Positions 1 to 6,608 of a stretch of DNA of 9,197 nucleotides are shown here, piece by piece. Source of the DNA: Anaerolineae bacterium (GTDB lineage: Bacteria > Chloroflexota > Anaerolineae > JADYZS01); assembly GCA_020853075.1 (NCBI GenBank), contig JADYZS010000437.1:1-9197 (forward strand), given 5' to 3'. The notes under the pieces were generated by a model, which saw only the letters and a program-made list of their open reading frames with translations, made no database searches and was not told the origin of the DNA. How positions within the stretch are numbered: position 1 is the first letter of the stretch; every line of letters starts with the position of its first letter. The position numbers and the translations under genes were made by a program.

Positions 1-1
1 G

Positions 2-1498
2 GACCCGCCAGTGCAAACCCTGGCGCCGGTTACCATTGCTCTGATAATGCGGGCCTTTGCGGCCGGTGCCGTGGCCTTGAGCGGCGTGGAAGCCATCTCC
101 AATGGCGTGCCTGCATTCAAGCCACCGGAATCAAAGAACGCAGCCACGACGCTCGTATGGATGGCGGCTATCCTGGGCAGTTTCTTTGTCGGCCTTTCCA
201 TCCTGGCGCACATATACGGCGTCGCACCTCTCAGCGAGGAGACGGTGCCTTCTCAGGTGGCGCGTGCTGTCTTCGGCACCTCCTGGTTCTATTATATCGT
301 CCAGGCCTCCACGTCACTTATCCTGGTGCTGGGTGCCAACACCAGTTTCGCCGACTTCCCGCGCCTCGCCTCCATCCTGGCCCGAGACGGTTTCCTACCC
401 CGTCAGTTTGCCTTCCGCGGCGACCGTCTGGCTTTTTCTGCGGGCATCGTCTTGTTGGGCGCCATCGCCACTGCGCTCGTGGTCTTCTTCCGCGGCGATG
501 TCCACGCCCTGATCCCCCTCTATGCGTTGGGTGTGTTCCTGTCGTTCACCCTCTCCCAGTCGGGCATGGTCGTCCATTGGTGGCGGCGGCGCGAGCCGGG
601 CTGGCATCAAAGCATTGCTGTCAACCTGATCGGCGCGATACTCAGCGGCATCGTGGTGATCGTCGTAGCAGTCGTCAAGTTCCCGCACGGCGCGTGGATG
701 GTCGTTATTCTGATTCCGCTCCTAGCCTTGCTGTTTTCTTCCATTGAACGGCACTACAACCGTTTCACCCAGGCGGTGAGATTGGCGGCACGCGATCCCC
801 TGGTCTCGGCCCCGGTGAGCCCCCTGGAGCAGCCAGTGATCGTGCCGGTTCCCGGCCTCACCAAGCCCGTCCTGCGCTCCCTGAACTACGCCCGTTCCAT
901 CTCCCGTCACGTGACCGCGGTGTACGTCACCGACGACCTGGCAGCCGGGCAACGCCTGAAAGAGGAATGGGAACGCCAGGCTCCCGACGTGCCGCTGGTC
1001 ATCCTGGAATCGCCCTATCGCTCCTTCTTGGGTCCCCTCCTCGCCTATATAGACGCGATTGACCGGCAGAGGCTGGGCCATCCAGTTACCGTCATCATCT
1101 CGGAGATCGTGCCCGATCACTGGTGGGAAAGGCTGCTCCACAACCAGACGGCCAGGCAGTTAAAAGAAGCCCTCTTCAACCGCCCGAACACCGTGGTCAC
1201 CAGCATCCCCTATCGCATCCCGCGCGGGCAGGCACGTGAAGTAAATTGGGACATGGAGGAGGACACCGGCACTGCCGAGATAGGCTGGGAGGATCGCGCC
1301 CTGGGGCTGATGTTGTCCTGCGTGGCTGCGCCTACCGGGGCCCTTCTGGGCTATTTTATCGGCTCTGCTCTGGAAGTGGTCTTAGTGTCCGGCGGCTTCC
1401 CGCTGCGCGAAACAGTCCAGGTAGTGTTGGCGGTAGTGACCGGCCTTGCCATGTGGGTCTGGTACCTGCGTCACGGCTGGACGTGGCTCACAGAATAA
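2..1498 (+). CDS. kimA: KimA-family potassium importer (APC superfamily), 5'-truncated by window edge
   Basis: The frame is open from base 2, so the GTG at 11 is most likely an internal valine and the true start lies upstream. Compared with my recollection of Bacillus subtilis KimA (YdaO), roughly 210-220 N-terminal residues (TM1-TM5) are missing. Counting from the GTG codon as residue 1, the visible part starts at the broken TM6 with GVEAISNG, then PAFKPPESKNA, ETVPSQVA, LILVLGANTSF, RGDRLAFS and LIPLYALGVF, all KimA hallmarks, giving about seven hydrophobic segments (TM6-TM12) to residue ~245. A soluble universal-stress-protein-like domain follows at ~275-402 (VIVPVPGL, LHNQTARQL, SIPYRI). 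In B. subtilis this family imports K+ with protons and is inhibited by c-di-AMP through that domain. Unlike KimA, the protein continues for ~90 residues with two more hydrophobic stretches (~431-455 and ~468-487). It lies 90 bases before a KdpD-like kinase, which supports a K+ role. Generic annotation would be 'amino acid permease'. Confidence 0.9.
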   Translation, partial: DPPVQTLAPVTIALIMRAFAAGAVALSGVEAISNGVPAFKPPESKNAATTLVWMAAILGSFFVGLSILAHIYGVAPLSEETVPSQVARAVFGTSWFYYIVQASTSLILVLGANTSFADFPRLASILARDGFLPRQFAFRGDRLAFSAGIVLLGAIATALVVFFRGDVHALIPLYALGVFLSFTLSQSGMVVHWWRRREPGWHQSIAVNLIGAILSGIVVIVVAVVKFPHGAWMVVILIPLLALLFSSIERHYNRFTQAVRLAARDPLVSAPVSPLEQPVIVPVPGLTKPVLRSLNYARSISRHVTAVYVTDDLAAGQRLKEEWERQAPDVPLVILESPYRSFLGPLLAYIDAIDRQRLGHPVTVIISEIVPDHWWERLLHNQTARQLKEALFNRPNTVVTSIPYRIPRGQAREVNWDMEEDTGTAEIGWEDRALGLMLSCVAAPTGALLGYFIGSALEVVLVSGGFPLRETVQVVLAVVTGLAMWVWYLRHGWTWLTE

Positions 1499-1582
1499 AC
1501 GTTGACAACATCAATGTACGTCGGCAAATGGGCTGCCCGTATCCATGTCTCTCTTCTCAGTTGGCGCTTAATGAGATAAAAT

Positions 1583-1591
1583 AGGAGTATG
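1583..1591 (+). promoter_or_regulatory. Ribosome binding site unusually close to the kinase start codon
   Basis: AGGAG at 1583-1587 is separated from the ATG at 1589 by one base, far shorter than the usual 5-9. The in-frame stop TAA at 1577 rules out an earlier start. The next in-frame ATG, at 1616, has no purine-rich site in front. TAAAAT at 1577-1582 resembles a -10 box and would place transcription near the start codon, but no matching -35 box is present. The start may therefore be 1589 with poor spacing, or 1616. Confidence 0.4.
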
Positions 1592-3244
1592 ACAGAGAAA
1601 CGTGCGTACTCAGATATGTATGCTGACATTGCGGGGAAGGCTCATGCTGTACCGGCGATTTCGGCACTCACGCAGATCATCTCCGTTCACCAACCTTTAT
1701 ACGTCTGGTGGCGCATTCTCCTGAGCCTGGGGCTGGTGGCTGTTGCCACGGCACTAGGATTCCCCCTTCACGCCCTTATTGCGCGCGCTAACCTGGTGAT
1801 GCTCTACCTGGCTGCCGTGGTAGTCGCCGCCACCTATCTGGATCGCGTCCCGTCCATGGTGGCCGCGGTGGCGGGCGTCCTGGCCTTTAACTTCTTTTTC
1901 ACGGAACCCCGCTTCACCCTTGTCATGTCCGACCCGGAAGATATTATCACCTTCACGGGCCTCTTTATGGTCGGCCTGGTGGTCAGCACACTGGCTGCCC
2001 GCGCGCGTGAGCAGGCGGAGTCCGCGCGCCAGCATGAGAGCCAGATCGCAGCGTTGTACGAATTGAGCCGCGACCTGACCGCCGCCGCCGACCTGGATGC
2101 CGTTGTGCAGGGAGTCACGAACCACGTCAGCCATACCTTCGGTCGTGAGTCGGTCATTCTCTTGGCGGAGGGCGAAGAGCTGAAGTCACGCCAGCCGGCG
2201 TCCTTCCCGCTGGATGAGAACGAATGGGCTGTCGCGGTGCGGTCATTCCGGAGCGGCCAGCCTGCGGGGCGCGGCACCGACACGCTGCCCGGAGCGCGGC
2301 TCCACTATCTCCCTCTGAAGACGGTGCGCCGGATAGTCGGTGTGCTGGGTGTAAAAACCACCGATCCCAACCTCCATCTGACGCCAGAGCAACGACGCCT
2401 TCTGGAGTCCTTTGCCGGGCAGGCGGCCCTCGCCGTAGAACGGGAACAACTGGCGGAGCAGGCGCGCCAGGCAGAGTTATTGAAGGCAGCCGATAAACTA
2501 CAGACGGCGCTCCTGAATTCCATCTCTCACGATCTACGCACACCCCTTGTTGCCATCACCGGCGCCCTCAGCAGCCTGCAAGATGACGCGGCCTCGCTGA
2601 ACGAAGCGGCGCGGCAAGGTTTGATCGAGATGGCGCGGGAGGAGGCCGAACGGTTGAATCGCCTGGTGGGAAACCTGTTGGATATGTCACGCATTGAGGC
2701 CGGGGCGTTGAGACTGAAGCAGGTTCCCTGCGACGTGCAGGACGTCATCGGCACGGCCTTGGAGCGATTGTCGTCGCGCCTGGGCGACCATCCCGTCACG
2801 GTAGAGGTGCCTCCGGATCTCCCTCTTGTGCCGATGGACTTTGTGCTCATCGTGCAGGCATTGGCAAACATCCTGGATAACGCGGTCAAATACTCGCCGC
2901 CGGGCTCTCCCATCCGGGTGACGGGTCGGCTGGCAGGAGCAGGTGAATCCCTGGAAATCGCCGTGGCCGATCAGGGGATCGGCATACCGGCCGAAGACCT
3001 GACGCGCGTGTTTGACAAGTTCTACCGGGCGCAACGTACGCGGGCCGTGAGCGGTACGGGGCTGGGACTGGCTATCGCGAAGGGGATCGTGGAAGCGCAT
3101 GGGGGACGCATCTGGGCCGAGAACCGCCCCGGCGGCGGCACAGTTGTCACGTTGGCCCTTCCGGTTCAGCACGTACTTGCTATCAGCACCCCGCGGGTGA
3201 GTGCTTCTAAACACCGGGTGACTACAACGGAAGGTCAGCCATGA
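1589..3244 (+). CDS. kdpD: Short KdpD-like sensor histidine kinase (DUF4118-GAF-HisKA-HATPase)
   Basis: This 551-residue membrane histidine kinase would autophosphorylate on His and pass phosphate to the regulator encoded next. Order: a short cytoplasmic leader (1-~38); four hydrophobic helices at ~41-60, 68-85, 88-105 and 121-138 forming the DUF4118 membrane domain typical of KdpD (FNFFFTEPRFTL lies between helices 3 and 4); a GAF-like region ~150-290; then the transmitter. Visible catalytic motifs are the H-box SISHDLRTPL with His314, the N-box NILDNAVKYSPPG (Asn427/Asn431), G1 DQGIGIP (Asp461), the F-box FDKFYRA and G2 GTGLGLAIAKG (Gly489-Gly493). E. coli KdpD is about 890 residues. The N-terminal KdpD ATP-binding and Usp domains, which precede the membrane part, are absent here, and the upstream in-frame stop at 1577 shows they are not simply missed by the start choice. 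The stop overlaps the kdpE start (ATGA), implying translational coupling. The likely signal is K+ limitation or osmotic stress, inferred from homology and the neighbouring KimA gene. Confidence 0.88.
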   Translation: MTEKRAYSDMYADIAGKAHAVPAISALTQIISVHQPLYVWWRILLSLGLVAVATALGFPLHALIARANLVMLYLAAVVVAATYLDRVPSMVAAVAGVLAFNFFFTEPRFTLVMSDPEDIITFTGLFMVGLVVSTLAARAREQAESARQHESQIAALYELSRDLTAAADLDAVVQGVTNHVSHTFGRESVILLAEGEELKSRQPASFPLDENEWAVAVRSFRSGQPAGRGTDTLPGARLHYLPLKTVRRIVGVLGVKTTDPNLHLTPEQRRLLESFAGQAALAVEREQLAEQARQAELLKAADKLQTALLNSISHDLRTPLVAITGALSSLQDDAASLNEAARQGLIEMAREEAERLNRLVGNLLDMSRIEAGALRLKQVPCDVQDVIGTALERLSSRLGDHPVTVEVPPDLPLVPMDFVLIVQALANILDNAVKYSPPGSPIRVTGRLAGAGESLEIAVADQGIGIPAEDLTRVFDKFYRAQRTRAVSGTGLGLAIAKGIVEAHGGRIWAENRPGGGTVVTLALPVQHVLAISTPRVSASKHRVTTTEGQP

Positions 3245-3933
3245 GCGAGACAGGAGTGCGCGTGTTGGTGGTGGACGATGAACGGTCTATCCGCCGTTTC
3301 CTGCAGGCCGCGTTAGCTCCTCACGGACATACTGTTTATGAGGCGACTTCCGGTGAGGAGGCATTGGCCGCGGTGATCGCCCACCGCCCTGATCTCATTA
3401 TCCTGGACCTGGGGCTTCCTGACCTGGACGGCACGGAGGTGACACGGCGGCTGCGGGAGTGGTCGCAGATCCCTATTGTTATCCTCTCGGTGCTGGACAG
3501 GGAGGAGGATAAGATCGCGGCACTGGACGCAGGGGCCGACGATTACCTGTCCAAACCCTTCGGTGTAGGCGAACTCCTGGCGCGCATCCGGGTCGCCATC
3601 CGCCACGCCAGCCGCCCCGCCGAGGAGCCGGTTTTTCAGGTGGATGATCTGAAGGTGGACGTCGCCCACCGCCAGGTGACTCTCACGGGGCAAGAGGTTT
3701 CGCTGACGCCGACGGAGTATGACCTTCTCCGGGTATTGGGCCAGCACGCAGGGAAGGTATTGACCCACCGCCAACTCCTGCGCCAGGTATGGGGCGTGGC
3801 TTACGAGACGGAGACCCATCTGCTGCGGGTGAACGTCAGTAACCTGCGCCGTAAGATAGAGCCGGACCCCACGCGCCCCCATTACATCCTAACGGAGCCG
3901 GGCGTCGGCTACCGTCTGCGCGCTGATGTTTAG
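3241..3933 (+). CDS. kdpE: KdpE-like OmpR-family response regulator
   Basis: A 230-residue two-component transcription factor of normal family length. The receiver domain (~6-120) has the acidic pair Asp12-Asp13, phospho-acceptor Asp56 (IILDLGLPD), switch Ser83 and Lys105 (DDYLSKPFG). The OmpR-type winged helix occupies ~130-228 (LTPTEYDLL, GKVLTHRQLLRQVWG, HLLRVNVSNLRRKIE, TEPGVGYRL). ALDAGADDYLSKPFG, VLTHRQLLRQVWG and TEPGVGYR all closely match E. coli KdpE. The start is the ATG of the ATGA overlap with the kinase gene, preceded by GGAAGG at 3229-3234 with a six-base gap. It would be phosphorylated by the upstream kinase and control K+ uptake genes, plausibly the adjacent kimA homologue; no kdpFABC operon lies in the window. 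Its stop is 11 bases from the end of the convergent phosphoesterase gene, with no terminator hairpin between them. Confidence 0.92.
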   Translation: MSETGVRVLVVDDERSIRRFLQAALAPHGHTVYEATSGEEALAAVIAHRPDLIILDLGLPDLDGTEVTRRLREWSQIPIVILSVLDREEDKIAALDAGADDYLSKPFGVGELLARIRVAIRHASRPAEEPVFQVDDLKVDVAHRQVTLTGQEVSLTPTEYDLLRVLGQHAGKVLTHRQLLRQVWGVAYETETHLLRVNVSNLRRKIEPDPTRPHYILTEPGVGYRLRADV

Positions 3934-3944
3934 TTTGCACCTCC

Positions 3945-4889
3945 TCACAGTCTTACGCTGAACTCTCTATCTCTATCCATGCCTGCCACCCAATCGTTGC
4001 CCCATTCGGGAGCGTAGGAGAGACGCCGGAAGAGGCCATCGTTCAAGCCTACGGTGGTGACGGCGAGGGAACCATCGTGCACTTCCACCAGACGGATCTC
4101 AAAGGGGTACTCCCGTAGCGCAGGGGTCTGGCAAAAGACGACACCATCTTCTTCTGTGGCGTCGCAGATGTGCCAATGCCCGGCGAAGGCGATCTTCACC
4201 TGAGGGTGGCGGCAGATGATGGCGCGCATCTCCCGCCGTCGCAGCACGTCGCCCATGAAATCCGCGAGCGATGTTCGCGATGCCTGCGCCGGCTGTCCCT
4301 TGGGCAGCGTGACGATAGGATAGGTCTCCTTAAACCCCAACGGCGAATGGGTGACGAGGATAGTGGGGTATCCGGCGCTCCTCGCCAGTTCCGTTTCCAG
4401 CCAGCGCAGCGTCTCGTCGGCAGGGCCCATGCCCGCGAGGTCTCCCCGACGATACAATTCCCAATCCAGGTAAGGCGAGACCTGCCCATCTTTGGCAATC
4501 CAATAGGTCACGTCTAAGAAGATGAAACGGAGCCCGGCTAGATCGCGGCTGTAGGAGCATTGGCCCATCGGCAAGCCGTAGAGCGCCGAGAAAGGATCAC
4601 GGATGCCGAGGTTCCAGGTATCGTGGTTGCCGAGGACGGCATACCAGGGACACGATAGCCGATTCATGACCTGACAGCCGTAATCAAAGTGCTCGCGCGC
4701 GCAGTGGCCGGTGAAGTCGCCGCAGTGGATCACGAAATCGGGGTTCAGGTCATTGACCGTCGCGACCAGGCTGTCCGCGATGTCGGGGCCGCGCGTGTAG
4801 AGGACACGGTTCCAGTAGGTGGCATCCTCTTTCACCGTGCCGGGCACGTAGAAATGGGTATCGGTGATGACGGCAAAGCGGTGGGGCAT
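3945..4889 (-). CDS. Calcineurin-like metallophosphoesterase
   Basis: A 314-residue soluble protein with every metal-binding motif of the calcineurin-like phosphoesterase fold in order: DTH (Asp10, His12), GDFTGH (Asp58), GNHD (Asn88, His89, Asp90), THSP (His181) and GHWH (His238, His240). A dinuclear metal centre and phosphomonoesterase or phosphodiesterase activity are therefore expected, but the substrate cannot be told. No signal peptide or membrane segment is seen, so it is probably cytoplasmic. The start is well supported: on the - strand GAGGAG (4895-4900) precedes the ATG by five bases. It is the second gene of an operon; the stop of the acetyltransferase-isomerase fusion lies 13 bases upstream, and this gene's ribosome binding site sits in that gap, so the two are probably co-transcribed. 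That suggests action on a phosphorylated sugar or nucleotide-sugar product of the same pathway (inference). Class III adenylate-cyclase-associated (cAMP) phosphodiesterase-like functions are an alternative for this fold. Confidence 0.88.
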   Translation of the reverse strand: MPHRFAVITDTHFYVPGTVKEDATYWNRVLYTRGPDIADSLVATVNDLNPDFVIHCGDFTGHCAREHFDYGCQVMNRLSCPWYAVLGNHDTWNLGIRDPFSALYGLPMGQCSYSRDLAGLRFIFLDVTYWIAKDGQVSPYLDWELYRRGDLAGMGPADETLRWLETELARSAGYPTILVTHSPLGFKETYPIVTLPKGQPAQASRTSLADFMGDVLRRREMRAIICRHPQVKIAFAGHWHICDATEEDGVVFCQTPALREYPFEIRLVEVHDGSLAVTTVGLNDGLFRRLSYAPEWGNDWVAGMDRDREFSVRL

Positions 4890-4902
4890 GGTATCTCCTC
4901 GG

Positions 4903-6438
4903 TCAAATGCTCTCTATGATCTGCCAGAAGTGCCGGGCAGCGGTGCGGAACCCTTCCGGCTGCGCCATCGGTAGCGGCCAGAGGCAGAGAAGCCCGGCAA
5001 AACTGCGACAGCGCAGGTTAGAGATGGTCTCCACGATCTCCGCGTTGCCCAGGCCGGGCGGCGCCGGTCGCCCGGTAGCGGCCACCGCATCTCGCAGATC
5101 CAGGTGCTGCACGTAACCGCGCAGCGAGCCCTTGTACAATCCCCCGTAGAAGGGGCTGCCGCCGGCGAGCGCGATGGCAGAAGGATCATAACCGGCGCGT
5201 ACGTAGGACGATCCCACTTCCGAGATCAGCGCGGCCAACTCATCTGCCGAACCGGCAAGGCTTCCCGGTTCGTTGCCCAGGAGCAACGTGAGCTTATGCT
5301 CGCCTGCCATCTGAGCCAGAGCGCGCAGCCTGTCAACCAGGTGGGCGCGCGAGATAGACGAATGCGACGTGGCCGCGATGTGGAGATATGGAATGTGCAG
5401 CCGGGCGGCGATGCTGCACCAGGCAGCCATAGCCTCAGGCGATTGCGTTCCGATATGCAGGACGGCGATGCCCAGGCCGCGCGCGGCCAACCTGCTCCGC
5501 AGATCATCCCACGACGCAGGCGAGGGCCCCAGGCTTTCCCCCTCTACCTCTACCCAGGAGATGCCTTCGCCCTGGATCACCGCCATTGCCTCATCCAGAT
5601 CATGGCTCACGGCTCCCAAGGGCGCGGTGAGGCAGAACTCCTCTTGCGCCAGCCGGGCAGCCTTGACCTTGCCGCGGAAGCGCACGCAGTCGGCGCAGTG
5701 GGGGTTATCGTCCAGGGCGAAGAAGGGGTCGCGCACCATCTCCCGGCGCATGATGGCTGCCGCCCGCGGCGCGGAGAGGAGGCGGCAGACCGCCTGCCCA
5801 ATGCGCCCTATGGTCATCGCCCCTTCCTCACGAAAGAGGCGGTCAAACTTGAAGACGCCGCCCCGGTGACCGCCGGGGCAGCGGACGATGTGCAACATCT
5901 GTACGTCGCCTCCGGCATCCACGTACTCCATGTCCAGTTCCCGCAGGTAGGGAAGGTCCAGTTCGGCTTCTACGGCATGGAGGAGGGTCAGCGTATCCAG
6001 GTCACAACCGACGTGAAGCACCCAGCCGCTGCGGGCGATCAGCCGCCCATAAGGGGTATCCGGGCCATCGGGTATGGCGCTCCGCTCGTGGTCGCGCAGC
6101 ATCTCCCCGGCGCGCGGACCGTAGGCGGCCACAGGGTGGTAAGGATGGCGACTGCGCAGCACGCCGGGCCGCAGGCGGAAGGTCTCGGTAACGATGCCCA
6201 TTTCCGAAGGGATGATGGCCGGATCAAAGGTACGCCCATCCCGCGCCGGATGGGTCGGCATCAGCAAGGTCCCCTCCGGCCCCAATGCTTCCAGCAAGGC
6301 GTCAATAACGGCATCGGCCCCGTCCGCCACCGTGCCCAGGCTACTGAGGGAGGAATGGACCATGAGGGTAGCCCCCAAGGGGAGGCCCAGCGAGCGCAGC
6401 CCGGCGACGATTTGTTCTTTGGACAATTCGGAGGGCAT
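4903..6438 (-). CDS. AAC(3)-family N-acetyltransferase fused to a sugar-phosphate-isomerase-like TIM barrel
   Basis: A 511-residue protein of two domains. Residues ~5-260 match the AAC(3)/YokD family that transfers acetyl from acetyl-CoA to an amine: VHSSLSSLG (His28), GPEGTLLMPTHP, FDP..IPSEMGIVTETFR (Glu85), VLRSRHPYHPVAAYGPRA (His98, His101) and WVLHVGCDLDTLTLLHAVE, where His154 matches the conserved family histidine. A Cys-rich end, CADCVRF (Cys248, Cys251), closes this domain. Residues ~268-511 resemble AP-endonuclease-2-type sugar isomerases/epimerases: VLHIG, IPYLHIAATS, NEPGSLAGSADELAALI, GYDPSAIALAGGSPF (Asp418), VQHLDLRD (His445), PGLGNAEIVETI. The two metal-binding glutamates usual in that family are not at their expected places (Gly388, Trp487). 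AAC(3) proteins normally end near 260-280 residues, so this is a genuine fusion in one frame with no break. Clinical aminoglycoside resistance is unlikely; family members also act on other amine metabolites. No strong ribosome binding site precedes the ATG. It starts an operon from the promoter at 6477-6505, with the phosphoesterase downstream. Confidence 0.85.
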   Translation of the reverse strand: MPSELSKEQIVAGLRSLGLPLGATLMVHSSLSSLGTVADGADAVIDALLEALGPEGTLLMPTHPARDGRTFDPAIIPSEMGIVTETFRLRPGVLRSRHPYHPVAAYGPRAGEMLRDHERSAIPDGPDTPYGRLIARSGWVLHVGCDLDTLTLLHAVEAELDLPYLRELDMEYVDAGGDVQMLHIVRCPGGHRGGVFKFDRLFREEGAMTIGRIGQAVCRLLSAPRAAAIMRREMVRDPFFALDDNPHCADCVRFRGKVKAARLAQEEFCLTAPLGAVSHDLDEAMAVIQGEGISWVEVEGESLGPSPASWDDLRSRLAARGLGIAVLHIGTQSPEAMAAWCSIAARLHIPYLHIAATSHSSISRAHLVDRLRALAQMAGEHKLTLLLGNEPGSLAGSADELAALISEVGSSYVRAGYDPSAIALAGGSPFYGGLYKGSLRGYVQHLDLRDAVAATGRPAPPGLGNAEIVETISNLRCRSFAGLLCLWPLPMAQPEGFRTAARHFWQIIESI

Positions 6439-6454
6439 ATTGCATCATTCTTAC

Positions 6455-6474
6455 AATCGCTATATGAAGCGATT
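6455..6474. promoter_or_regulatory. Perfect 7-bp inverted repeat, probable operator for the leftward operon
   Basis: AATCGCT (6455-6461) and AGCGATT (6468-6474) are exact inverted complements separated by six bases. The site begins about three bases past the leftward -10 box, covers the predicted transcription start and lies before the ATG at 6438. That position suits a dimeric repressor that blocks initiation or clearance. GntR, LacI or DeoR-type sugar regulators bind sites of this size, but no regulator gene is in the window, so the binding protein is unknown. In RNA the same sequence could form a short 7-bp hairpin near the 5' end. Confidence 0.6.
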
Positions 6475-6476
6475 CA

Positions 6477-6505
6477 CGTATAGCATAGCCCCGGGTTTTT
6501 GTCAA
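6477..6505 (-). promoter_or_regulatory. Sigma70-type promoter for the leftward operon
   Basis: Read on the - strand, TTGACA (6500-6505) is a perfect -35 box, followed by a 17-base spacer and TATACG (6477-6482, four of six matches to TATAAT). Transcription would start near 6470, giving a leader of about 30 bases before the ATG of the acetyltransferase-isomerase fusion. It is back-to-back with the rightward promoter; the two -35 boxes are 14 bases apart. The inverted repeat at 6455-6474 covers the predicted start. Confidence 0.7.
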
Positions 6506-6519
6506 CGGCTTAACGTATC

Positions 6520-6548
6520 TTGACAGACTCAGCCTTCCGCGTTATACT
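6520..6548 (+). promoter_or_regulatory. Near-consensus sigma70-type promoter for the nagB-like gene
   Basis: TTGACA (6520-6525) is followed by a 17-base spacer and TATACT (6543-6548), giving 11 of 12 consensus bases at optimal spacing. Transcription would start around 6555, with a leader of about 54 bases before the ATG at 6609. TTAACGTAT (6510-6518), just upstream of the -35 box, recurs with one mismatch at 6473-6481 beside the leftward -10 box, so one regulator might contact both promoters; this last point is weak. Confidence 0.75.
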
Positions 6549-6608
6549 GGGGTTATTATAGGACTTATAAATTCTTAGGGATAGAGACCGCCCGACGAAA
6601 GGAAGGCC

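Noticed and set aside
1502..1530. Possible promoter with TTGACA at 1502-1507 before the kinase gene
   Set aside because: The -35 match is perfect but the sequence 16-18 bases downstream (around CAAATG) matches TATAAT poorly, so only half a promoter is present.
3934..3944. Shared terminator between the convergent kdpE and phosphoesterase genes
   Set aside because: The gap is 11 bases and no hairpin with a T-run could be found in it or at the gene ends.
4903..6438. Acquired aminoglycoside-resistance gene
   Set aside because: The domain belongs to the AAC(3) superfamily, but the fusion, the metabolic neighbours and the absence of mobile elements argue for a housekeeping or metabolic role.
5104..6483. 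459-codon open frame on the + strand
   Set aside because: It is antisense to the acetyltransferase-isomerase fusion, whose domains are clear. The antisense protein shows no family motif and would run through the leftward start region.
6488..6500. CCCGGG followed by a T-run, terminator-like
   Set aside because: The palindrome is too short to be a real stem, and it lies inside the spacer of the leftward promoter rather than after a gene.
6556..6570. Inverted repeat TTATA-N5-TATAA near the rightward transcription start
   Set aside because: Only five A/T base pairs in AT-rich DNA, easily due to chance, and unlike the leftward operator sequence.
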